Positions 18,677 to 29,513 of a stretch of DNA of 64,000 nucleotides are shown here, piece after piece (within the stretch, counting starts at the first letter, position 1; each line of letters starts with the position of its first letter). The notes beneath the pieces were generated by a model. That model saw nothing but the letters and a program-made list of their open reading frames with translations. It was not told where the DNA came from and searched no databases. A program made the position numbers and the translations under genes. Origin of the DNA: DASPNH01 sp035626675 (GTDB lineage Bacteria; Desulfobacterota; Binatia; UBA1149; CAITLU01); NCBI GenBank assembly GCA_035626675.1, contig DASPNH010000207.1, positions 8,917 through 72,916 on the forward strand, in the 5' to 3' direction.

Positions 18677-19924
18677 ATGAGAAAACCCGTCCATCGTACC
18701 GTTCGCGCTGCAGCAGCTTGGATGCTGCAGATCCTTGCTTTCCTGACCGCTGCCGTCATCGCGGCGGCAGGCGCTCGGTCGGCTCACGCGGCCCTGAACA
18801 TCGAGGTGGTCAGCGGCGATCAGATCGGGGAGGGGTTCAACGATCCCACTCCGGTCGCACCGGTGGGAGGCAACCCGGGCACCACGCTCGGCGCACAGCG
18901 CATGTTCGCGCTGCAGTACGCGGCCGATGCCTGGGGCGCCAGACTCAACGGCACGGTCACCGTCGTCATCGGCGCGAGTTTCGATCCGCTCTTCGGCAAT
19001 GCCAACACCGCGATACTCGGCAGCGCCTCTCCCGATACGGTTCACCTCAGCCGCAGCACGCTTCCCGTGCCCGGCGTGCCGCTCAACGACGTATGGTATT
19101 CGGCCGCGCTCTTCAGTCAGTTCCGCGGCGTGGATGCCAACGATTCGCTACAGGAAGAGCGGCCGGAGGTCGAAGCGCAGTTCAACAGCTCGGTGGACAA
19201 TCAGCAGGTTCTCGGCACGATCGATTTCTACTACGGCCTGGACGGCAGCCGGGGAACCGACGTCGACTTTCTCAGCGTCGCATTGCACGAGATCGCTCAC
19301 GGCCTCGGCTTTCTCGACCTGATCGACCCGTCCAGCGGGTCCCTGTTCGATCCGCCGCCCGGCGGTGACCCACTTCCCGATGCGTACTCGCGCTGGCTGG
19401 AGGATCCGACCGTCGCGCCCAAGCAGCTCACGCAGATGAACGACCAGCAGCGCAAGCTGGCGATCCTCAACGGTCCGGATCTGCTGTGGGCGGGACCGAA
19501 CGTCAAGGCGAACAGCGCATACCTGACCAAGGCCAGGAAGACGGACGGCCGGGTGCAGATGTACGCACCCGCTTCCTATCAGGCCGGCTCTTCGGTCGCG
19601 CACTTCGATACCAACGTGGAGCCCAACGAGCTGATGGAACCTTTCGCGACCAGCGGGATCCGCGATCTTCGCCTGACGGTCCAGCTGTTCAGGGACCTCG
19701 GCTATTCAACCGTCGACATCCCGCGCTGCGGCGACTCCAACGACGACTCGGCCATCACCAGCGTGGACGCGCTGGTCAACCTGCGTTCGGCAGTCGGCAT
19801 CGCCTCGTGCAGCGAGATCGTGTGCGACGTCAATCTGAGCGGCGCCATCACGGCGGCCGATTCGCTCACGACGCTGAAGGCCGCCGTCGGGATCGCGATC
19901 GCGCTGAACTGCCCGCTCTCCTAG
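18677..19924 (+). CDS. Secreted zinc metalloprotease (snapalysin-type site) with C-terminal dockerin-like module
   Basis: 415 residues from ATG 18677; in-frame starts at 18644 (GTG) and 18662 (ATG) only lengthen the n-region. The signal peptide ends near SAHA. The zinc site is HEIAHGLGFLD (His204, Glu205, His208, Asp214), the HExxHxxGxxD form known from snapalysin, and a likely Met-turn is NELMEP. The C-terminal 60 residues are a two-loop dockerin-like module (CGDSNDDSAITSVDALVNL, then CDVNLSGAITAADSLTTL). The protein is secreted and may be anchored or stabilised by the calcium module. Confidence 0.85.
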   Translation: MRKPVHRTVRAAAAWMLQILAFLTAAVIAAAGARSAHAALNIEVVSGDQIGEGFNDPTPVAPVGGNPGTTLGAQRMFALQYAADAWGARLNGTVTVVIGASFDPLFGNANTAILGSASPDTVHLSRSTLPVPGVPLNDVWYSAALFSQFRGVDANDSLQEERPEVEAQFNSSVDNQQVLGTIDFYYGLDGSRGTDVDFLSVALHEIAHGLGFLDLIDPSSGSLFDPPPGGDPLPDAYSRWLEDPTVAPKQLTQMNDQQRKLAILNGPDLLWAGPNVKANSAYLTKARKTDGRVQMYAPASYQAGSSVAHFDTNVEPNELMEPFATSGIRDLRLTVQLFRDLGYSTVDIPRCGDSNDDSAITSVDALVNLRSAVGIASCSEIVCDVNLSGAITAADSLTTLKAAVGIAIALNCPLS

Positions 19925-20027
19925 CGCCGGCGCCGGAGCGACAGACAGCGCAGGCTTTGGTGACGCGTGCCGGCCGCGTCCAGCGCTGAACGCGCCACCG
20001 CGAGCACACTCCTTCGGTCGAGTGTGG

Positions 20028-20375
20028 TCATTCCGCGATGGTGACGACGATGTCGCCGTCCTCGATCTCCACGTTCAGCGCGCGCAGGAACTCGCCCGAT
20101 GGCGGGCCGCCAATGCACAGACCCGAATCGATCCGGTAGAGAGCTCCGTGGGTGGCGCACTGGATGTAGCAGCGGTCGCGCGACAGGAAGCGATTCTCGA
20201 CCCAGTCCATCGTCATCGGGATATGGCGGCATTCGTTGCGGTAGGCGAAGAGCTTTCCCTGATAGCGGATGACGAAGCCTTCGCGCGGCGCCGAGGGGGT
20301 ATTGAACGTGAACTTCGCCGTCTCCTTCTCGCCGAGCGCGTCGGCCCTGCACACGATGATGCGTTGCTCGCCCAC
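20028..20375 (-). CDS. Rieske-type [2Fe-2S] ferredoxin
   Basis: 115 residues with Cys49-x-His51 (ECRHIP) and Cys73-x2-His76 (QCATHGALY), the two ligand pairs of a Rieske cluster. The stand-alone size fits the ferredoxin components of oxygenases. The pattern IDSGLCIGGPPSG after the second pair is the usual proline loop. It faces the lipase maturation factor gene head to head with 34 bases between; no oxygenase subunit is nearby. Confidence 0.92.
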   Translation of the reverse strand: MGEQRIIVCRADALGEKETAKFTFNTPSAPREGFVIRYQGKLFAYRNECRHIPMTMDWVENRFLSRDRCYIQCATHGALYRIDSGLCIGGPPSGEFLRALNVEIEDGDIVVTIAE

Positions 20376-20409
20376 ATCCGATAGCTAACAGCGCAGGTCC
20401 GGCAATCCA

Positions 20410-21933
20410 ATGCCCGCGCTCGGTACGAACAGGCCTGGCTATGCCAGCGTGGGTTGGCTCCTTTCGCGCGGCGTGGCGCTCGTGTACCTGGTCGCGTTCG
20501 CGTCGCTGGCCGTGCAGATCCAGGGGCTGTACGGCAGCGACGGCATCCTGCCGATCTCCTCCTACCTGGAATGGCTGCGCGGACGCGGCGGACCAGAAGT
20601 ATGGCAGTCGTATCCGAGCCTGCTATGGCTCGGTCATGGCGATGCGGCGCTCGCCGCGTTTTGCTGGAGCGGCATCTTCGCCTCGCTGGCCTGGCTCGCC
20701 GGCTTCCTGCCGCTCGCGGCGGCGTCGATCTGCTGGGTGCTGTACCTGTCGCTGTTCGTGGTCGGCCGCGTCTTTCTCAGCTTCCAGTGGGACATCCTGC
20801 TGCTGGAGGCCGGCTTCCTGGCGATCTTCCTGCAGCCGACGGTGATTCGAGAGAGCTTCTCGAAGCCGCGCGAGCGTTCCGACATCGTGATCGTGCTGTT
20901 TCGCTGGCTGCTCTTCCGGCTGATGTTCGCTTCGGGTGCGGTCAAGCTCCTGAGCGACGATCCGGTGTGGTGGAACCTGACGGCGCTCGAATACCACTAC
21001 TGGACACAGCCGCTGCCGACCTGGACCGCCTGGCATGCGCATCATCTGCCGGGATGGTTCCACCGCATCTGTACGGGCGCCATGTTCGCCGTCGAGCTGG
21101 TGGTGCCGTTCTTCGTGTTCGGACCGCGCCGGCCGCGCCTGCTGGCGTTCGCGCCGCTGGTGCTCCTGCAGCTGGCGATCGCCGCAACCGGAAACTACAC
21201 GTTCTTCAACCTTCTGACGCTCGTTCTTTGCGTCTCGGTGCTGGACGACGCCGCACTGCCGCGCTGGTTGCGTGCGCGCCCGTCGGCGGATGACGTTCGC
21301 GGGCTGTGGATGTCGGCGACCGAACCGGCCTCACGCAGCGTGCGCGACTCGCTGGCTTCGGCGTTCCGAGTTGCCGGGCGCGGCGTAGCCATCGTGCTGG
21401 CTCTGACGCTGGCCGCCTGCGGCGGCGCGCAGATGATGGCGCGCCTCGGGCAAGGCACGCGCATCCCGTGGCCGATCGCTCGCATGACCGAAGCGGTCGC
21501 ACCGTATCACCTCACCAGCAGCTACGGCTTGTTCGCGATGATGACGCGCCAGCGGCCCGAGATCGTCCTGGAGGGCAGCCGCGACGGGCAGCAATGGACT
21601 GCGTACGAGTTTCGCTGGAAGCCGGGAGACGTCACGCGAGCGCCGGCGTTCGTGCAGCCTCATCAGCCGCGTCTGGACTGGCAGATGTGGTTCGCCGCGC
21701 TCGGCGACTATCGCCGCAACCTCTGGCTTATCGAGCTGCAGCGGCGCCTTCTGGAGGGATCGCCGCCGGTGATTGCGCTGCTCGACCGCGACCCGTTCGC
21801 CGGTGATCCTCCGCGGCACGTACGGGCCATGCTCTACGAGTACCGGTTCACCGATCCGCAAACGCGGCGTTCGACCGGCGCCTGGTGGACGCGTCAGCTG
21901 CTGCGGCAATACTCGCCGACGCAATCGCGCTGA
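20410..21933 (+). CDS. Lipase maturation factor (LMF1-like) membrane protein
   Basis: 507 residues with eight or so membrane helices. The LMF signature appears as YGSDGILPI near the N-terminus, FLSFQWDILLLEAGFLAIF, FRWLLFRLMFASGAVKL and WWNLTALEYHYWTQPLP, and in the soluble end as EFRWKPGD and HQPRLDWQMWFAAL. Eukaryotic LMF1 helps fold lipases in the ER; bacterial members are uncharacterised, so a role in folding exported lipases is inference. It leads an apparent unit with the nitroreductase downstream. Confidence 0.9.
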   Translation: MPALGTNRPGYASVGWLLSRGVALVYLVAFASLAVQIQGLYGSDGILPISSYLEWLRGRGGPEVWQSYPSLLWLGHGDAALAAFCWSGIFASLAWLAGFLPLAAASICWVLYLSLFVVGRVFLSFQWDILLLEAGFLAIFLQPTVIRESFSKPRERSDIVIVLFRWLLFRLMFASGAVKLLSDDPVWWNLTALEYHYWTQPLPTWTAWHAHHLPGWFHRICTGAMFAVELVVPFFVFGPRRPRLLAFAPLVLLQLAIAATGNYTFFNLLTLVLCVSVLDDAALPRWLRARPSADDVRGLWMSATEPASRSVRDSLASAFRVAGRGVAIVLALTLAACGGAQMMARLGQGTRIPWPIARMTEAVAPYHLTSSYGLFAMMTRQRPEIVLEGSRDGQQWTAYEFRWKPGDVTRAPAFVQPHQPRLDWQMWFAALGDYRRNLWLIELQRRLLEGSPPVIALLDRDPFAGDPPRHVRAMLYEYRFTDPQTRRSTGAWWTRQLLRQYSPTQSR

Positions 21934-22015
21934 CGTTGTTTCGACGGCGAGCGCTGCTATGGAGCGCGGCGACGTCATGCACGACCGCGGCTACGCTGCC
22001 GACTGGAGGACCCCG

Positions 22016-22654
22016 ATGGACGCCGACCACCTGCTCACCACGACACGTTCCGTGCGCAAACGCCTCGACTATTCGCGTCCGATCGCGCCCGAGCTGATCC
22101 AGGAATGCATCGACATCGCCATCCAGGCACCGACGGGCTCGAACCAGCAGACCTGGTCGTTCCTGGTCGTCACCGATGCCGACAAGAAAAAGAAGCTCGC
22201 GGACTTGTACCGGCGCGGCTTCGAGCTGTATGCGCAGATGCCGCGCGAGGAGCGCCCTGCCGAGGATTTGCGACAGCAGCAGATGCCGCGAGTCGTCGAC
22301 TCCGCGATGTATCTTGCCCAGACGATGGAGCAGGCGCCCGTCTTCCTCATCCCGTGCATCGAAGGACGTTTCGAGGAGCTGCCGCAGTTCGCGCAGGCAT
22401 CCATGTACGGCTCGATTCTTCCGGCGGTATGGTCGTTCATGCTCGCGGCACGCGCGCGCGGGCTGGGATCGGCATGGACCACCATCCATCTGATGTTCGA
22501 AGCGGAGGCCGCCGAGATCCTCGGCATTCCCAAGACCGTCACGCAGGCCGCGCTGCTGCCCGTTGCGTATTTCACCGGCGACGACTTCAAGCCCGCCAAG
22601 CGCATCCCTTCGCGGGAGATCACCTACTGGAACAGCTGGGGCAACAAGCGCTGA
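22016..22654 (+). CDS. Nitroreductase-family FMN oxidoreductase
   Basis: 212 residues from ATG 22016, which has GGAGGA 6-7 bases ahead; a longer open frame upstream is overlap with the LMF gene. The N-terminus TTRSVRKRLDYSRPI holds the Arg pair that binds FMN, followed by APTGSNQQTW. GLGSAWTTIHL and LGIPKTVTQAALLPVAY are the later nitroreductase motifs. It lies 82 bases after the LMF gene on the same strand and ends before a bidirectional terminator. Confidence 0.92.
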   Translation: MDADHLLTTTRSVRKRLDYSRPIAPELIQECIDIAIQAPTGSNQQTWSFLVVTDADKKKKLADLYRRGFELYAQMPREERPAEDLRQQQMPRVVDSAMYLAQTMEQAPVFLIPCIEGRFEELPQFAQASMYGSILPAVWSFMLAARARGLGSAWTTIHLMFEAEAAEILGIPKTVTQAALLPVAYFTGDDFKPAKRIPSREITYWNSWGNKR

Positions 22655-22680
22655 GGCCGCCGTACGACAATCATGAAAAT

Positions 22681-22721
22681 GGGGCAGACACCTTTGCGGA
22701 AAAGGTGCCTTACCCCTTTTT
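22681..22721 (+). terminator. Bidirectional terminator between convergent genes
   Basis: CACCTTT (22689-22695) pairs with AAAGGTG (22701-22707) around GCGGA, extended by GGGG (22681-22684) with CCCC (22713-22716), and five T residues follow (22717-22721). On the other strand the hairpin is followed by ATTTTCA. It separates the nitroreductase and the minus-strand permease. Related in sequence to the hairpin at 5436. Confidence 0.8.
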
Positions 22722-22725
22722 GTCG

Positions 22726-24291
22726 CTAGCTTCGGCGCCCGCGGGCTGCTGCGGCGGCTGCGACCATCAGGGCCACCACGGCGGCGAACAGCAGCGCACC
22801 GAACAGGCCAAGCGCTGCACCGAGATCGGTCGGTACCAGGATCGCCCAGATGTTGGCGGTGATGTCGAAGGGTTCGCCCGGCGCCAGCTTGTGCTGACGC
22901 AGGACAGCCAGCAGCAGCATGACCGCCACGGCAACGGCCAGGCCCGCACCCGCGCCGATCAGTGCGCGCCGCATGAGCTCGGCGCGCGTCAGCACACGTG
23001 CCTGACTGGCTCCCTCGTCACCGCTCTCGAGCTCCGGCTCGCGCACGCCGATGGGTGAGAATCGTTGCAGCATCAGCATTCCGGGGATGCCGATGCCGAT
23101 GGTGAAGAGAAAGAAATCGCGCCAGCCCATCGCGTCCACCATCACGCCGGTGATGGGGCCGGCCAGCAGGCGAGGCAGCGCGAACAGGCTCGAGAACAGC
23201 GCGTACTGCGTGGCCGAGAAACGCTTCTGCGTCATGCGCAGGAGAAGCACGCTGAACGCCCCGGTTCCCATCCCGCTGGTCAGGCTTTCGAAGCCCATCG
23301 CCGCATACATCAGCGGGCGATTGGCACCGACCTCGGCGATCGCGACGTAGCCGGCATTGGACAGCACCTGCAGGATCCCGAACGCCCACAGCGCGTTTCC
23401 GAGTCCCATGGCAGTGGTCAGTATCCCGCCGAGGAACGTTCCGAGCAGCGTGGCGGTAAGGCCGATGGTCGCGGTTGCGATGCCGACGTCGAAATCGTCG
23501 AAGCCCGTCTGCACCAGGAATGGCCGCACGAGCGCGCCGCCGAGGTTGTCGGCGAGCTTGTAAAGGATCACGAACGCCAGCAGCTCGAGCGCGCGCGGTT
23601 TGGACAGAAAGCCGAGAAAGGGTTCCCACACCGCCGCCCGCAGCGAAGTCGGAGCGGGGTGCTGCTCGGTTTCGGGCCGCGGGGCCAGGACGGTCACCAC
23701 CGCCATCGGCACATACAGCACTGCCAGGAAGACGAACACTGCCTGCCACGACCAGATGCCGGCCATCGTGATGGCCCAGCCTCCGGCCACGAACATGGCC
23801 GCACGATAGAGCGCGATGCGCGCGCCGACGGCCGCGCCCTGCTCCTGCGGTCGCAGGACCTCGACGGCGTAGGCGTCGATGGCGATGTCCTGCGTCGCCG
23901 AAGCCAGCGCAATCGCCAGCGTCAGCGAGCCGACGACCCAGATCGCATCGGGACTGGCCGAAACTCCGGCCAGCGACAGCGTGGTCGCCAGCAGCGCGAC
24001 CTGCGCCACCAGCGTCCAGCCGAGCTTGCGGCCCATGCCGGGCAGCGGGATCGCGTAGCGGTCCATCAATGGCGACCACAGGAACTTGAAGCTCCATGGT
24101 GCCTGCACGAGCGTGAACAGCCCGATGACCTTGATGTCGACGCCTTCGCGCGCGAGCCAGGTGGGAATGGCGATCCAGACCAGCCCCAGCGGAAGTCCGG
24201 AGGAGAACGACAGCAGGCTGACCGATGCCGTTCGCCAGCTCCTGAGCGCGACGCCGACCGCGCGCCACGAAGACATCTTCTGCTCCGACAT
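22726..24291 (-). CDS. AmpG-like major facilitator permease
   Basis: 521 residues with twelve or more membrane segments plus a C-terminal pair. Features of the AmpG/AT-1 group are GLPLGLVWIAIPTWLA at the start, WSPLMDRYAIP in loop 2-3 and ATQDIAIDAYAVE in helix 4-5. AmpG imports GlcNAc-anhydroMurNAc peptides in peptidoglycan recycling, and relatives carry acetyl-CoA or siderophores, so the solute is open. It ends just inside the terminator and is followed in reverse by the gene pair at 24340-25529. Confidence 0.85.
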   Translation of the reverse strand: MSEQKMSSWRAVGVALRSWRTASVSLLSFSSGLPLGLVWIAIPTWLAREGVDIKVIGLFTLVQAPWSFKFLWSPLMDRYAIPLPGMGRKLGWTLVAQVALLATTLSLAGVSASPDAIWVVGSLTLAIALASATQDIAIDAYAVEVLRPQEQGAAVGARIALYRAAMFVAGGWAITMAGIWSWQAVFVFLAVLYVPMAVVTVLAPRPETEQHPAPTSLRAAVWEPFLGFLSKPRALELLAFVILYKLADNLGGALVRPFLVQTGFDDFDVGIATATIGLTATLLGTFLGGILTTAMGLGNALWAFGILQVLSNAGYVAIAEVGANRPLMYAAMGFESLTSGMGTGAFSVLLLRMTQKRFSATQYALFSSLFALPRLLAGPITGVMVDAMGWRDFFLFTIGIGIPGMLMLQRFSPIGVREPELESGDEGASQARVLTRAELMRRALIGAGAGLAVAVAVMLLLAVLRQHKLAPGEPFDITANIWAILVPTDLGAALGLFGALLFAAVVALMVAAAAAARGRRS

Positions 24292-24339
24292 TTCGGTGAT
24301 CTCGCGGGGACGATCCGCTGCGGCAAAAAGCGGCCGTCC

Positions 24340-24645
24340 CTATTGCGCGCGTTCTTCGATCGAGGAGATGAAGTACCCCTTGTTCTGGAACGACAGATCC
24401 ATCTCCCGCGTGGTCAGCTCCTTGTCCGAGTCGACCACGACCACGGCGGTCTGCGTAGGGTAATCCACGGTCGCGCTTCGCACCCCGGGAATGCTTTCGA
24501 GCGCCTCCTTGACCTCGACGGGACAGGACTCGCCGCACGTCATGCCTTCGACCCGAGCGCTGTAGGTCCTGGTCGGAGTGCTTGTCGCGCATGCGGCGGC
24601 AACCAGAAGCAGTGTCATAGGAAGGATGCGGTGCAGCGCTGTCAT
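24340..24645 (-). CDS. Heavy-metal-associated-domain lipoprotein with a CxxxC site
   Basis: 101 residues. The lipobox LVAAAC (about residue 19) marks a lipoprotein. The rest is a ferredoxin-like HMA domain, in which the usual GMTCxxC is GMTCGESCPVEV, so the two Cys are three residues apart instead of two. It then has VDYPTQTAVVVVD and ends near GYFISSIEE. Start ATG 24645 overlaps the stop of the epoxide hydrolase gene (ATGA), so the two are translationally coupled. Periplasmic copper or mercury binding is the family role, but the altered spacing makes this uncertain. Confidence 0.82.
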   Translation of the reverse strand: MTALHRILPMTLLLVAAACATSTPTRTYSARVEGMTCGESCPVEVKEALESIPGVRSATVDYPTQTAVVVVDSDKELTTREMDLSFQNKGYFISSIEERAQ

Positions 24646-25529
24646 GTCAGGAACTCCAGCAGAAGCTGACTCACCCGGGCCGGTTCGTCCAGATGAGGCC
24701 AGTGTCCGGCATCGGCAAGGCGATGCACCCGCAGATCGGCGATCCATGGCTCGAGGCCTTCGGTCAGGCTGGAGCGGAGTGCGAAATCCCGCTCCCCCCA
24801 GATCACCATCGTCGGCGCCGTGATCTTGCGGACAGCTTCCATGGACCTGCGCGAGGAGGGACGCAGCGCGGCGCGGTAGTAGTTGATCGCGGCCGTCAGC
24901 GTGCCCGGCTGCAGCAGGGCCATCTTCTGGTGCAATGCCTCGTCGCGGGCGTAGGCGTCCCTGTTGTGCACGTGCTGCGCGATCATGCGGTCGATGGCCT
25001 TGGCGTTGCCGGCGCGAATCAGCGCCTCGGGCAGCCACGGAATCTGGAAAAGCAGCATGTACCAGGAACGCTTCCATTGGTCCGTGGAGAACAGGTCGCG
25101 ACGATACGTCGCCGGATGCGGCGAGTTGACGATGACCAGACGATCGACGCGCTCGGGCCGGTGCATCGCGACGTACCAGGCCACGATGCCGCCCCAGTCA
25201 TGCCCGACGATGCAGGCCTTGTCGGCGCCGGCATGGTCGATGATTCCTGCCACGTCCGAGACCAGCGTGTCGATGTCGTAGCTGGTCACGCCTGCCGGTT
25301 TTTCGGAGGTGTTGTAGCCGCGCATGTCGGGGGCGATGGCTTCCAGTCCCGCTGCCGCCAGCTCGGGAAGCTGGTAACGCCACGTGAACCAGAAATCGGG
25401 AAATCCGTGCAGCAGAACGACGGGACGGCCGCTGCCGGCGCGGACCAGATGGAGGCGGATACCACCGATCAACGCCTGCTCGTGACGCCACGGGGTGTCG
25501 GTGCGCGCGTACGACGCATTGGTGGCCAT
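24642..25529 (-). CDS. Epoxide hydrolase/haloalkane dehalogenase-type alpha/beta hydrolase
   Basis: 295 residues from ATG 25529. Oxyanion motif HGFPDFWFTWR (41-51) and nucleophile elbow VGHDWGG with Asp111 are those of soluble epoxide hydrolases. Acid and base are expected in WGERDFAL and DAGHWPHLDEP. A cap domain with several aromatic residues lies between 135 and 210. HGFP followed by D and a Trp is more typical of epoxide hydrolases than of dehalogenases. Its stop overlaps the HMA lipoprotein start. The aguA gene diverges from it with 175 bases between the starts. Confidence 0.9.
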   Translation of the reverse strand: MATNASYARTDTPWRHEQALIGGIRLHLVRAGSGRPVVLLHGFPDFWFTWRYQLPELAAAGLEAIAPDMRGYNTSEKPAGVTSYDIDTLVSDVAGIIDHAGADKACIVGHDWGGIVAWYVAMHRPERVDRLVIVNSPHPATYRRDLFSTDQWKRSWYMLLFQIPWLPEALIRAGNAKAIDRMIAQHVHNRDAYARDEALHQKMALLQPGTLTAAINYYRAALRPSSRRSMEAVRKITAPTMVIWGERDFALRSSLTEGLEPWIADLRVHRLADAGHWPHLDEPARVSQLLLEFLT

Positions 25530-25704
25530 CGGCGCGTTTTCTCCGAGGCGCGCACCCGGTTCAAGGCGCGAACCAAGGGACGAGCCCTTCCGAAAGCGAC
25601 GCGACGCATCCGTTGCATGCCGCTCACACGTTCGGCGACGAAACTTCGGAGGTCGGACCTCGCAATAATTGTACCTGTCCCTTTTATTCGGGCATGAACG
25701 AATC

Positions 25705-26775
<1,071 letters not shown>

Positions 26776-26777
26776 AG

Positions 26778-27656
<879 letters not shown>

Positions 27657-27698
27657 GCCGGCGACCTTTCGCCGGCGGCGCCTGAGCCTTCTTCGACG

Positions 27699-28691
27699 AT
27701 GCTTGCGGCCATGACGCGCACGCTTCGGCGCCGGCTTTCGACGGTGGGGCCGGTTGCGCGGACGCGCCTTCGGCTGTGGCTGGACCGCCAGTCGCAGCAC
27801 CATGACGAGCTGGCACGCCAGGGCCTGCGCACGTTTCTCGACGACCCCGCCGCCCGGCTGACGTTCGAGCCCGTCTCGCAGCCGGAGGTCTCGGTGATCG
27901 TCGTGACGTTCGGTCGCGCCGAGCTCACGCTCGAATGTCTGCACGCGCTGCGCGCGCAGAAGGGCGCCAGTTTCGAGCTGATCGTCGTCGACAATGCCTC
28001 GTCCGATCGAACCGGCGAGCTGCTCGACCGTATCGACGGTGCCAGGATCGTGCGCAATCCGGCCAATCGTTACTTCGCGCCGGCGGTCAATCAGGCGGCC
28101 GCGGTGGCCGAGGGCCGTCACCTCCTGCTGCTCAACAACGACGCGGTGCTGTGGCCGGGATCCCTGGCCGCGATGCTCGCGGCGATGGAAGAGTCCGATC
28201 GCGTCGGCGCCGTCGGTGCCAGGATCGTCGCGCGCAGCGGGCGCCTGCAAGAGGCGGGATCGATCGTGTTCTGCGACGGGTCGGCCATGGGCTACGGCCG
28301 CGGCGACGATCCGGAGGGAGGCGACTACGCGTTCCGCCGTCACGTCGACTACTGCTCGGCTGCGTGCCTGCTGGTGCGTCGCAGCTTGTTCGCCGACATC
28401 GGCGGGTTCGATCTTCGCTATCTGCCCGCCTACTACGAAGACGTCGACCTGTGCTTCGCGATCGCCGAGCGCGGATTCGTGGTGCTGTACGAGCCAGCGG
28501 CGGCGGTGACGCATGCCGAATTCGCCAGCTCATCCGCCGAGACCGCTGCCGCGCTGTGCAAGGTGAACCAGCCGACCTTTGCCGCTCGATGGATCGAAAG
28601 GCTGAAGGACGCGCCGAAGCCGGCGGCGAATTCCGCCTCGATTCGTGCACGCGAGCAGGCCCGGCGATTCCCGACCCGTGGCCGCAGCTGA
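27699..28691 (+). CDS. Family 2 glycosyltransferase
   Basis: 330 residues. The GT-A fold appears as VSVIVVTFGRAELTLECLHAL, VVDNASSDRTGE, LLLLNNDAVLWPGSL (the NDA takes the DxD place) and YYEDVDLCFAIAERGF. N-terminal 60 residues are basic and precede the catalytic domain. Relatives include rhamnosyltransferases of cell-wall polysaccharides. It starts 42 bases after aguB on the same strand, though no functional link to polyamines is evident. Confidence 0.88.
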   Translation: MLAAMTRTLRRRLSTVGPVARTRLRLWLDRQSQHHDELARQGLRTFLDDPAARLTFEPVSQPEVSVIVVTFGRAELTLECLHALRAQKGASFELIVVDNASSDRTGELLDRIDGARIVRNPANRYFAPAVNQAAAVAEGRHLLLLNNDAVLWPGSLAAMLAAMEESDRVGAVGARIVARSGRLQEAGSIVFCDGSAMGYGRGDDPEGGDYAFRRHVDYCSAACLLVRRSLFADIGGFDLRYLPAYYEDVDLCFAIAERGFVVLYEPAAAVTHAEFASSSAETAAALCKVNQPTFAARWIERLKDAPKPAANSASIRAREQARRFPTRGRS

Positions 28692-28816
28692 CGCACGGCC
28701 GATCGCAGGTGCGCGCGACCGTGCGAGGCTGTGCACCGCCTCGGTGCTCTCTTGTGCCTGGCTCTCTTCGGCGTCACTATCGATTCGATGCACACGACCT
28801 GCAGCGGAGCCGCGCA

Positions 28817-29029
28817 ATGAAATTTAGAATAGTCTTAGGAACGGATGAGGTCGGGGTTCTGGTCGCGACCGTTCCGTCCCTGCCCGGGTGCATGGCCCAC
28901 GGTGCAACCCGTACCGAAGCACTCACCAATGCGCGCGAGGCCATCGCCGGCTACCTCGAGAACCTTCGCGAGCGCGGCGAGCCGATCCCTCCCTTCACCG
29001 ACGAAGAAGTCGTCGACATCCCCACCTAA
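28817..29029 (+). CDS. HicB-family protein without HicA partner
   Basis: 70 residues from ATG 28817 (MKFRIVLGTDEVGVLVATVP). The HicB/UPF0150 fold is clear from LPGCMAHGATRTEALTNAREAI and a short C-terminal end without a DNA-binding domain. HicB normally neutralises an upstream HicA RNase; the 125 bases before this gene contain no HicA-like frame, and the gene after it is an oxidoreductase. It could act alone, or be a remnant. Confidence 0.82.
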   Translation: MKFRIVLGTDEVGVLVATVPSLPGCMAHGATRTEALTNAREAIAGYLENLRERGEPIPPFTDEEVVDIPT

Positions 29030-29038
29030 GAGCTTTCC

Positions 29039-29512
29039 TTGAGCGATCCGCGCAAGCCCCTTCGCCCGCTCAGTCCCACGCAGGAGCGCATCGCCAAGCC
29101 GGTCATCCGTGTGCTGGCAGCGCTCAACACCTGGGTATTCCGCGTCAGCCGCGGGCGTGTCGCAGCCAAGTGGACGCACGGCGAGCCGATGCTGCTGCTG
29201 ACGACGGTCGGCCGGAAATCGGGTCAGGCCAGGACCGTTCCGCTCGTCTACATGAGCGACGGCGAAAGGCTCATCGTGGTCGGGTCACAGGCAGGCATGT
29301 CGAAGGACCCGCACTGGATGGCCAATGCGGCGCACAATCCCGACGTCGAAGTGGAGATCGGCGCGCACAAGCGCCGCATGCGTGCGCGCCGCGGCACCAG
29401 CGAGGAAAAAGCGCACTACTGGCCTGCGCTGTGCAAGATGAACTCCGATTACAGCGACTATCAGAGCCGCACCACTCGCGACATTCCGATCCTGATCCTC
29501 GAGCCTCGTTGA
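29039..29512 (+). CDS. Ddn-type deazaflavin (F420)-dependent nitroreductase family protein
   Basis: 157 residues with a TTG start at 29039. The split-barrel motif TVGRKSGQARTVPLVYMSDGERLIVVGSQ is the F420-binding core known from mycobacterial Ddn, followed by HWMANAAHNPDVEVEIG. These enzymes reduce activated alkenes or quinones with F420H2. It follows the HicB gene by nine bases. The convergent Lnt gene begins one base later. Confidence 0.9.
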   Translation: MSDPRKPLRPLSPTQERIAKPVIRVLAALNTWVFRVSRGRVAAKWTHGEPMLLLTTVGRKSGQARTVPLVYMSDGERLIVVGSQAGMSKDPHWMANAAHNPDVEVEIGAHKRRMRARRGTSEEKAHYWPALCKMNSDYSDYQSRTTRDIPILILEPR

Positions 29513-29513
29513 G

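Noticed and set aside
28692..28816. Possible HicA toxin gene ahead of HicB
   Set aside because: No frame of about 60 residues with the HicA pattern (G-F-x3-R-x-GSH) exists.
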